A stretch of DNA of 8,502 nucleotides from positions 1 to 8,502 of the forward strand of contig CAAGFN010000130.1 in assembly GCA_900769145.1 (NCBI GenBank). The letters run 5' to 3'. This DNA comes from Rikenellaceae bacterium (GTDB lineage Bacteria > Bacteroidota > Bacteroidia > Bacteroidales > UBA932). Shown here in pieces: positions 1 to 6,565 of the stretch. The number at the start of each line of letters is the position of its first letter. Position 1 is the first letter of the stretch. Below the pieces are notes generated by a model that was not told the origin of the DNA, made no database searches, and saw nothing but the letters and a program-made list of their open reading frames with translations. Both the position numbers and the translations under genes were made by a program.

Positions 1-975
1 ATGCACCAATCTGTCATTGACAAACTGCGTACAGTTCCGGGCGTGGAAGATGTCCAGATGAGCTATACGATTCCGCTTGAATGGTCATCGGGGAACAATG
101 TCTTCCTTTGGGAGCAACCGATACGCGAACTGTTCAACATTGCCGACCAGTATGAAGGTACTGAAGGTCTTTTCGCAATGATGGGAATTCCGTTCATCGC
201 AGGACGCTATCCGCAGACTCCGACGGAAGTGGCCGTTAGCGAGAGTTTCCTAGGCAAGATGGCTGAATTCGAGGCCTGGAGCGACGGCGCCGTGGGCAAA
301 CAGATTTACATCTCGGAGCATAGCAATGACGGTACTGCATTGACAGTCAGCGGAGTATATAAGGATTACCGCATCAGGAATCTCACCAATCCCGACGAGC
401 GGGCGAGCGTGAAGTTCTACGCCAAGGTGGGCGAGGGCTATATGCCATATATGCTTGTGAAGGTGGATGTCGTGAGCCGGGAAGTAATGGGCGAGGCCGA
501 TGCAGTCCTGAAGGAGGCATTCCCGGAGAGAGAGATTGTATTTACTGCGTACAGGGATGCAATGAGGGAGGCTTATTCGGATGAGAGGAAGATGCGCAAT
601 ACGGTTTTGGCGGGATGCGCGATATGCATATTGATTGCTTTGTTCGGACTTGTCGGCTATGTGCGCGACGAGTCGGAGAGAAGGAGCAAGGAGATGGCTG
701 TCAGGAAGATAAACGGAGCTTCGGTACGGGATATTCTCGGGCTGTTCGTCGGGGAGATATTGAAACTTGGCATTGTCGCTGTGCTTCTTGCCGATGTCGG
801 GGCATTCTTTGCGGCGGGAGTGTGGCTGGAGAATTTCGCGGAGAGAATCAGCCTTTCACCTTGGATTTTCATCGTTGCCGATGTCATTGTCCTTGCCATT
901 GTCACCGTCACCGTTGTACTGAACTGCCTGCGCATTTCCCGTTCCAATCCTGTCGAATCACTTAAGAATGAATAG
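1..975 (+). CDS. FtsX/MacB-type ABC transporter permease, C-terminal half (5' end cut by window)
   Basis: This is the C-terminal half of an inner-membrane permease of the MacB/FtsX family, which couples cytoplasmic ATP hydrolysis to movement of a periplasmic domain. Residues 1-200 look like the second periplasmic (MacB_PCD-like) domain, with MMGIPFIAGR at about 60-69 and VSGVYKDY at about 116-123. Three membrane segments follow, at roughly 201-220, 252-275 and 289-311. Between the first two lies the cytoplasmic coupling motif KEMAVRKINGAS (about 230-241). The protein ends in the family-typical NPVESLKNE. Complete relatives in this window are 782 and 797 residues. Aligning the MGI..GR motif with that of the permease at 4206 (residue 529 there, 61 here) implies that about 470 residues lie upstream. 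The ATG at base 1 is therefore probably an internal methionine at the window edge. A genuine half-size protein is possible but less likely. The stop is 3 bases before the next start, which suggests co-transcription. Confidence 0.88.
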   Translation: MHQSVIDKLRTVPGVEDVQMSYTIPLEWSSGNNVFLWEQPIRELFNIADQYEGTEGLFAMMGIPFIAGRYPQTPTEVAVSESFLGKMAEFEAWSDGAVGKQIYISEHSNDGTALTVSGVYKDYRIRNLTNPDERASVKFYAKVGEGYMPYMLVKVDVVSREVMGEADAVLKEAFPEREIVFTAYRDAMREAYSDERKMRNTVLAGCAICILIALFGLVGYVRDESERRSKEMAVRKINGASVRDILGLFVGEILKLGIVAVLLADVGAFFAAGVWLENFAERISLSPWIFIVADVIVLAIVTVTVVLNCLRISRSNPVESLKNE

Positions 976-978
976 ATT

Positions 979-3372
979 ATGAAAAGTTTTCTGAGATTTT
1001 TGAGGAGGAATCCCTATTACACGGTGATCAATGTCCTGGGACTGTCAGTGGCCCTGATGTTCGTGATATTGATAGGGGATTATACATGGCGGCAGTTCAG
1101 CACAGACTCCTTACAGCCGAACAAGGACAGGATTGTCCTCATGGGACGCTCCGGTGATTATATGACGTGGCCGGAGGAGTCCTGGAAAATTGGGCGGATG
1201 TATCCCGAAATCGAGAATACCTGCTGTGTGGTAAGCCAGGCGGGTACCATCAGGTCGGACAATGAGAGCTTCAAGGATGTGTATGGAAATCCAATGCTTC
1301 TGGTGGACTCGACATTCTTCAATATGTTCTCGTACGATTTCATTGAAGGAGATCCTGAAATTGCACTCTCATCCCCGGACAAATGCGTCATCACCAAGAG
1401 CCTTGCAGATGCCATATTTCCCGACAAGGACCCTATGGGTGAGCCGCTCAGGATAATCGGTCAAAGATCCGTATTCATCGACAATGGAACGCAGGATCCC
1501 TACGACAGTACCCTTGTATATACAGTCAGCGGCGTAGTCAAGGACTTCGACAAGACCGTACTTCCGAATGACACGAAAATCATTGCCTCCATCAACAGGC
1601 ATCCTCAGATTCTGGGTTACGAAATGACCCCTCAGTGCTTCGTAAGCACCAGCCAAGGATGCTTCAAGACATTCTATCTCCTTCATCAAGGGGCGGAACT
1701 GGACTCCAAGGCTGGAGAGATATGGTCCACTCTCGTCAAGGATATCCCGATGATGGAGTTCGATATCGATGTTGACAAGACTACAGCCACATTCACTCCA
1801 CTCAGAGAATTGATGTTTGACGAGTCCAATGACGGCAGCGGTCTGGAAAAAGGAAACAAGGGACTTCTTGTCATACTTCTCAGTGCGGTCATCGCCATCC
1901 TGCTATTCGCCGTGACCAACTATATCAACCTGACTGTGGCAAATACAGGAATGAGAGCTAAGGAAATGGCCACGAGAAGGCTGCTCGGCAGCTCTACCAA
2001 CGAGATAATCAGCAAACTCGTGGGCGAATCCATACTTGTTGTGCTGATATCGTTCCTCATCGGACTTGGGCTCTCTTTCATTTTCCAGGACGACATCGCA
2101 TCGATGTTCAGAGGCAGGATAATGCTTGAGAATGACTTTACTCCGGGTACGGTAGGCACCTCCATCTGTTTCATCGTGCTGACCGGTCTCCTTGCGGGAA
2201 TCATACCGGGACTCCAGATTTCGGCTTTCAAGCCGATAGATGTGGTCAAGGGCAGTTTCCGCTACAAATCCAAGATGCTCTTCAGCAGGGTGTTCATAAT
2301 GATTCAGAATGTCATTACTGTCGTGATGCTCACCCTGTCGCTGGTTGTCGCTCTCCAGATCAATGCTCTTGTCAATGCCCCTCTTGGAATCAACAGCAAG
2401 GGAGTCCTCTTCATTTCGGGGCCGGAGCCGGAAGACTCGGAACCGATATTGTCCACGCTCCGTGGACTTCCCTGTGTAGAGAGAATCGGGATGAGCCGGG
2501 GAAGCTGCCTGTCCAGGGGAATGTCCTCGATGAGAATGATGAAGGACAAGGCCGGAGCCACGCATCTGCTGTATCAGGCGAGCCTAGACAAGGAGGCGAT
2601 GGAAATATACGGAGTGGAGATATTGAATGATTACGGCGCCGCCGAAGGCTCGGTTTACATCAATGAGAAGATGAAGGAGAATCTTGGCCTTTCAGACTCC
2701 GACCGGGAGATTCAGTGGCAGGATGGAAGTTCGGAACAAATCGCAGGCGTGATAAAGAATTTCCATAAGGGGAACATACTTGCGGATATCAGGGAGTTTG
2801 CGATTTATCTCAAGTCTCCGGATAGTTTCAGGAATCCTGACTTCGTGGTCAAGACGGACGGTTCATCCGAGGCGTTCAGGACAATCAAGGATGCCGTGTC
2901 AGAAGTCATCTCCGACAAAACCCAGATAGATTGGGTGGTGCAGGACCTTGAGGCTGAAGTCGCTTCGCAGTTTGAAGAGGAGCGGAATGTACTTCGCATT
3001 GTCCTCATGTTCACCGGCATAGCCCTGCTGATTTCAATCTTCGGCTTCATTGGAATGTCGCTCTTCTTCATCCGTCAGCGCAGAAATGAGATTGCAGTGA
3101 GGAGAATAATGGGTGGCAGTGTCCGCGAGGTGATATTGCTGATGCTCGTGAAGTTCTGCGCTCCGCTCCTGATATCCTGCCTTGTAGCAGTGCCTGTGGC
3201 ATATTATGTTTCAATGAGGTGGTTGCAGGATTTCAGCTACAGGATTCCATTAGATGCCTGGATATTCATATTGACCTGCGCCATTTCACTGCTGATAGCC
3301 GTGCTTTCCATCCTCTGGCAGACCATACACGCCGTCCGCCGCAACCCGGCCGAAGGCATTAAAACTGAATAA
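979..3372 (+). CDS. FtsX/MacB-type ABC transporter permease, full length (797 aa)
   Basis: A complete two-half permease. Membrane segments by eye lie near residues 14-37, 295-320, 348-370, 394-414, 437-461, 672-698, 718-748 and 760-783. Two periplasmic domains are present: about 38-294, with VSGVVKDF near 183-190, and about 462-671, with IAGVIKNF. Cytoplasmic coupling motifs follow segment 2 (EMATRRLLGSS, about 329-339) and segment 6 (NEIAVRRIMGGS, about 703-714). These are where FtsX-fold permeases are known to contact their ATPase. The N-terminus MKSFLRFLRRNP and the C-terminal NPAEGIKTE are typical of the long Bacteroidota branch of this family. The start is chosen because it lies 3 bases after the upstream stop and directly precedes the first membrane segment; no Shine-Dalgarno site is evident. 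The gene ends in tandem stops (TAATAA, 3370-3375). The ATPase 24 bases downstream is its likely partner. The substrate is unknown; by family analogy this is efflux or envelope mechanotransmission rather than import. Confidence 0.95.
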   Translation: MKSFLRFLRRNPYYTVINVLGLSVALMFVILIGDYTWRQFSTDSLQPNKDRIVLMGRSGDYMTWPEESWKIGRMYPEIENTCCVVSQAGTIRSDNESFKDVYGNPMLLVDSTFFNMFSYDFIEGDPEIALSSPDKCVITKSLADAIFPDKDPMGEPLRIIGQRSVFIDNGTQDPYDSTLVYTVSGVVKDFDKTVLPNDTKIIASINRHPQILGYEMTPQCFVSTSQGCFKTFYLLHQGAELDSKAGEIWSTLVKDIPMMEFDIDVDKTTATFTPLRELMFDESNDGSGLEKGNKGLLVILLSAVIAILLFAVTNYINLTVANTGMRAKEMATRRLLGSSTNEIISKLVGESILVVLISFLIGLGLSFIFQDDIASMFRGRIMLENDFTPGTVGTSICFIVLTGLLAGIIPGLQISAFKPIDVVKGSFRYKSKMLFSRVFIMIQNVITVVMLTLSLVVALQINALVNAPLGINSKGVLFISGPEPEDSEPILSTLRGLPCVERIGMSRGSCLSRGMSSMRMMKDKAGATHLLYQASLDKEAMEIYGVEILNDYGAAEGSVYINEKMKENLGLSDSDREIQWQDGSSEQIAGVIKNFHKGNILADIREFAIYLKSPDSFRNPDFVVKTDGSSEAFRTIKDAVSEVISDKTQIDWVVQDLEAEVASQFEEERNVLRIVLMFTGIALLISIFGFIGMSLFFIRQRRNEIAVRRIMGGSVREVILLMLVKFCAPLLISCLVAVPVAYYVSMRWLQDFSYRIPLDAWIFILTCAISLLIAVLSILWQTIHAVRRNPAEGIKTE

Positions 3373-3396
3373 TAAACAATTAAATACCAATAAATT

Positions 3397-4077
3397 ATGA
3401 TTAAAGTAACAGACCTGTGCAAGGTATTCCGCACAGAAGAAATCGAAACAACTGCATTGAACAATGTTTCATTCGAAATCGGCGACGGGGAGTTCGTCGC
3501 AATCATGGGACCTTCGGGCTGCGGCAAGTCAACCCTTCTGAACATTCTCGGCCTCCTGGACAACCCTACTTCCGGAAGCTACGAACTTCTCGGCCAGGAA
3601 GTGGCGAAACTCAGGGAGAAGGACCGCACCAAGTTCCGCAAGGGCAATATCGGCTTCGTCTTCCAGAGCTTCAACCTCATTGACGAACTCAATGTGTATG
3701 AGAATGTTGAACTGCCTCTCCGCTACCTGAACATCAGCGCATCGGAGCGCAAGGAAAGGGTTACGGCGATGCTGAAGAGAATGAATATCAGCCACCGCGC
3801 CCAGCATTTCCCGCAGCAGCTTTCCGGAGGTCAGCAGCAGAGGGTCGCAATCGCCAGGGCAGTGGTTTCCAATCCTAAGCTCATCCTCGCCGACGAGCCT
3901 ACCGGAAACCTCGATTCCAAGAACGGCAAGGAGGTTATGGAACTCCTTCAGGAACTCAATGCGGAGGGTACCACAATCGTAATGGTGACCCACTCCCAGA
4001 GGGATGCGGCTTGTGCACAGCGCACCATCAACCTCTTCGACGGTGCCATTGTCAGTGATGTGAAGAATGAGTTGTAG
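3397..4077 (+). CDS. ABC transporter ATP-binding protein, LolD/MacB type (226 aa)
   Basis: This is the cytoplasmic ATPase that hydrolyses ATP to drive the neighbouring permeases. All nucleotide-binding motifs are intact: Walker A GPSGCGKST (38-46), Q-loop glutamine Q90 in VFQSFNLI, ABC signature LSGGQQQR (142-149), Walker B LILADE (162-167) with catalytic E167, D-loop NLDS (171-174) and switch histidine H199 in MVTHS. The length of 226 residues is normal for stand-alone LolD/MacB-type ATPases; it lacks the fused permease of proteobacterial MacB. The GFVFQSFNLI and ADEPTGNLDS wording is characteristic of this subfamily, but that does not identify a substrate, so no gene symbol is given. It is the only ATPase among at least four permeases in the window. 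The start follows a 24-bp AT-rich gap with no obvious Shine-Dalgarno site, and MIKVTDLCKVF is a normal N-terminus for the family. The gene is followed by a 128-bp repeat-bearing gap. Confidence 0.97.
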   Translation: MIKVTDLCKVFRTEEIETTALNNVSFEIGDGEFVAIMGPSGCGKSTLLNILGLLDNPTSGSYELLGQEVAKLREKDRTKFRKGNIGFVFQSFNLIDELNVYENVELPLRYLNISASERKERVTAMLKRMNISHRAQHFPQQLSGGQQQRVAIARAVVSNPKLILADEPTGNLDSKNGKEVMELLQELNAEGTTIVMVTHSQRDAACAQRTINLFDGAIVSDVKNEL

Positions 4078-4082
4078 AGCAT

Positions 4083-4191
4083 AGATTTCTCGACTCCCTT
4101 CGGTCGCTCGAAATGACAGAGAGACGGTCGCTCGAAATGACAGAAACGTTTCTTTTGTCATCTCGACTGAGCTAAGCGAATGGAGAGATCT
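4083..4191. repeat. Composite intergenic inverted repeat (two 36-bp arms)
   Basis: The arm at 4083-4118 matches the reverse complement of the arm at 4156-4191 at 27 of 36 positions by hand alignment. The two are separated by 37 bases. Each arm is also weakly self-complementary: ATTTC at 4085-4089 pairs with GAAAT at 4110-4114, and ATCTC at 4160-4164 pairs with GAGAT at 4185-4189. The composition (GTCAT-TCGA-GCGA-AGATCT style) resembles dispersed repeats I know from intergenic regions of Bacteroidota and some other phyla. That family assignment is from memory and untested. Transcribed, the element could fold either as two small hairpins or as one long stem. It fills most of the gap between the ATPase and permease C, so it could affect mRNA stability or separate the two transcriptionally. 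It is not a clear terminator, because no T-run follows the right arm. An in-frame TGA at 4191-4193 overlaps its end and blocks any upstream start for permease C. Confidence 0.8.
4101..4144. repeat. Tandem 20-bp exact direct repeat with 4-bp spacer
   Basis: The bases at 4101-4120 and 4125-4144 are identical over 20 positions (CGGTCGCTCGAAATGACAGA), separated by the four bases GAGA, giving a period of 24. The first copy overlaps the right half of the left inverted-repeat arm, so this looks like a partial duplication of the repeat unit, for example by slippage or nested insertion. Two copies at this spacing fit neither a CRISPR nor a typical operator array. Confidence 0.85.
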
Positions 4192-4205
4192 GAAATAAAG
4201 GAATA

Positions 4206-6554
4206 ATGAAAAGTTTTCTAGCAATATTGAGAAGGTATCCCGTGGCTATGGTGATGAACTTCATCGGACTGGCACTGGGCTTCACGGCCTTCCTGGTCCT
4301 GATGGTCCAGGTCGGCTACGAGAGCAGTTTCGACAGGAACCATCCCACCTCCGGCCGGATCTACCGCGTGGACAAAAAAGGAGTCAGCAGGGATGACATC
4401 TTCAGGAACATTCTTCCGAGAGGATATGCTGACGATGTCATCGCCTGCTCACCCCACATCGAAGCCGGAAGCATCACCTGCCCATTTCTCAGCAGCATTG
4501 TTTTCAATGTCGCCAGCGAGGACGGACGGATGACAGAACCCTTCGAGGGCAAGGTCAACCTGGCCTATCCTGAGATTTTCAAGGTCTTCGGGGCGGAATT
4601 CATAGAGGGCAGTGCCGATGCCATCATTGATATGCAGTCCGCCGCAATTCCTCTCTCACTTGCCAGAAAACTCTTCGGCAATGAATCCGCCATTGGCAAA
4701 ATCATAACCCACGGTGAGAAATACATTTTTGGGGCAGATAGAGGACAGGACCTGGTCATTGGAGCCGTTTACAAGGACTTCCCGGAGAACTCCCAGATCT
4801 GCAATGACATCTTCCTCAATATTGGAGATTTGCAAAAGGGCTCGTATGGCGGAGCAAACTTCTGTTGCTATATCCTCCTCGACAGCCCTGACAGCAAGGA
4901 GCTCGTGGAGAGGACCTTCAATGAGACAATGGATTACGAGGATGCCGAGTGGCTTACCGACATTGAGCTGACCCCTGTGGAGGAGATATATTTCGCCGAT
5001 GCGGGCAGCTCCATCTACAAGAACGGAAGCCGGAGCCAGATGTGGATACTGGTCTGCATTTCCATTGTCGTGCTCCTGATCGGAGGCATCAACTACACCA
5101 CCTTCTTCACCGCCCTCGCGCCTATGCGGGTAAAGAGTGTCAATACCCGTAAAATATTGGGCAGTAGCGTGTTGTCGCTCCGTGCAGGCCTGGTTCTCGA
5201 GGCCGTTGTCTTCAGTCTCGCCTCATTGGCACTGGCAATGTGCATCATTGTCCCGGCAAGCTCCGCACTGGTCGCCGAGGGGCTTGTGGATATGCCTTTC
5301 AGGTTCCCTGAGCAGACGGCACTGATTGTGATTTCCGCATTGACAGCATTGATCATAGGACTGGTTGCCGGATTGTTCCCAAGCTTCTATGTCACCAGCC
5401 TGCCGCCTGTGTTCGCATTGAAGGGTGATCTGCAGTATTCGCTGTCAGGCAAGCATTTCCGTACGGTGATGATGGTGCTGCAATATGCGGTTTCCTTCGT
5501 GCTGCTGGTCTTCGTTACCTCAATATACCGCCAGAACGAGTATATGATCAGCCGTGACAACGGTTTCGACAAGGACAATGTCGCGGTGGTGAACATTTCC
5601 CAGAACCACTATGCGAATAATTCCGGCTGGCTCAGGCAGAGGCTCTCGGCAATGGATGAGTTCGAGGATGTGGCCTTTTCACTGGAATGTATGGGTGGAA
5701 AGGATGTGTACAGCACTGCAACCTACAATTTCAATGGCAAGCCGATCCGGACATTCGTGTTCTACTGCAGTCCCAACTTCCTGAGGGTGATGGGAATACC
5801 TGTAGTGGAAGGCCGGGATTTCTCCGAGTCTGACAAAAGTGCCGGAAGCGTGATTGTCAACAAGGCCGCAGCCGACCAGGGCATTGAAATGTCCGAGGGC
5901 GGGGCATTGGACGGCATTGAGATAATCGGCCGGACTGGCGATGTCTGCATCAATTCCCTCAGGCAGGACATCTCCCCGGTCGTCTATATAGCCCTACCTG
6001 AAGGATATGCGTCAATGTGCTGTACATATATCAGGCTTGCGGACGGGTTTGACAGGAGGGAATGCGTGAGAAAAATATATGAAGTTCTGCAAGAGATGGA
6101 TTCGACTTATCTCTTCGATGTCAAGCTATATGACAATATTCTCGGCGAGCTTTACGAGCCTGAAATCAAGCAGGAGAAGGTGGTGGCTCTCTTCTCCCTG
6201 CTGGCGGCCATCCTTTCATTGGTCGGCATTTTCGGACAGGTGCTGCTCGACTTGCAATACAGCAGGCGCAACATTGCCATCCGCAAGGTTTACGGGGCGG
6301 ACAGCTGGCCTCTAATTCGGGACAGCATTGTGAAGTATTCGGCAAGGCTGGTCGTGGCCTTCCTGATTGCGGCGCCGCTCGGCTGCTTCGCCATTGACAG
6401 ATGGCAGGAGAGGTTTGTCGAGAAGGTCGGGATTTCGGGAATGGAGTTCATCTCGGCCTTCCTCCTGATAGCGGTGCTTACCCTGGCCATTGTGGTCATC
6501 ATGTCGTGGAGGGCTGTGCGGGCCAATCCGGTCGAGACGCTGCGGAAGGAGTAA
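4206..6554 (+). CDS. FtsX/MacB-type ABC transporter permease, full length (782 aa)
   Basis: A complete two-half inner-membrane permease. Membrane segments by eye lie near residues 13-36, 278-304, 325-355, 372-398, 418-443, 658-683, 711-730 and 746-770. The first periplasmic domain (about 37-277) carries GAVYKDF at 186-192. The second (about 444-657) carries MGIPVVEGRDF at 529-539. The C-terminal coupling motif is of the usual type (NIAIRKVYGADS, 689-700), and the protein ends NPVETLRKE. The motif after segment 2 is unusual: PMRVKSVNTRKILGSS (306-321), where the common E-M/I-A of the family is replaced by S-V-N. The start is well defined: a TGA at 4191-4193 closes the frame upstream and no other ATG intervenes. 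AAAGGA at 4197-4202 is only 3 bases from the ATG, so it is a doubtful ribosome site. The N-terminus MKSFLAILRRYP echoes that of the permease at 979. It lies after the repeat-filled gap and 11 bases before permease D, with which it probably forms a transcription unit. Confidence 0.95.
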   Translation: MKSFLAILRRYPVAMVMNFIGLALGFTAFLVLMVQVGYESSFDRNHPTSGRIYRVDKKGVSRDDIFRNILPRGYADDVIACSPHIEAGSITCPFLSSIVFNVASEDGRMTEPFEGKVNLAYPEIFKVFGAEFIEGSADAIIDMQSAAIPLSLARKLFGNESAIGKIITHGEKYIFGADRGQDLVIGAVYKDFPENSQICNDIFLNIGDLQKGSYGGANFCCYILLDSPDSKELVERTFNETMDYEDAEWLTDIELTPVEEIYFADAGSSIYKNGSRSQMWILVCISIVVLLIGGINYTTFFTALAPMRVKSVNTRKILGSSVLSLRAGLVLEAVVFSLASLALAMCIIVPASSALVAEGLVDMPFRFPEQTALIVISALTALIIGLVAGLFPSFYVTSLPPVFALKGDLQYSLSGKHFRTVMMVLQYAVSFVLLVFVTSIYRQNEYMISRDNGFDKDNVAVVNISQNHYANNSGWLRQRLSAMDEFEDVAFSLECMGGKDVYSTATYNFNGKPIRTFVFYCSPNFLRVMGIPVVEGRDFSESDKSAGSVIVNKAAADQGIEMSEGGALDGIEIIGRTGDVCINSLRQDISPVVYIALPEGYASMCCTYIRLADGFDRRECVRKIYEVLQEMDSTYLFDVKLYDNILGELYEPEIKQEKVVALFSLLAAILSLVGIFGQVLLDLQYSRRNIAIRKVYGADSWPLIRDSIVKYSARLVVAFLIAAPLGCFAIDRWQERFVEKVGISGMEFISAFLLIAVLTLAIVVIMSWRAVRANPVETLRKE

Positions 6555-6565
6555 ATACAATAAAC

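Noticed and set aside
1903..2565. A 220-codon minus-strand frame within permease B
   Set aside because: The product is rich in R, H, E and S with no domain, as expected from antisense reading of a membrane-protein gene. The + strand gene is continuous and well supported.
4101..4144. Direct repeats considered as a CRISPR array or operator pair
   Set aside because: There are only two 20-bp copies with a 4-bp spacer and no cas genes, and the copy is explained as part of the larger inverted-repeat element.
4150..4157. TTCTTTTG as a Bacteroidota -7 promoter element (TAnnTTTG) for permease C
   Set aside because: It matches the consensus with one mismatch, but no TTTG is seen near the expected -33 position about 25 bases upstream, and it lies inside the repeat. 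Too weak to annotate.
4083..4191. Rho-independent terminator for the ATPase gene
   Set aside because: The long stem is imperfect and no T-run follows it; the T-rich stretch near 4150-4156 lies in the loop between arms. Kept as a repeat only.
3529..4224. A 231-codon minus-strand reading frame overlapping the ATPase and the repeat gap
   Set aside because: It lies antisense to an ATPase with all motifs intact. Its first part is translation of the intergenic repeat (SFRAT...SFRATEGSREI), a kind of peptide I recognise as a common misannotation of such repeats. It has no recognisable domain.
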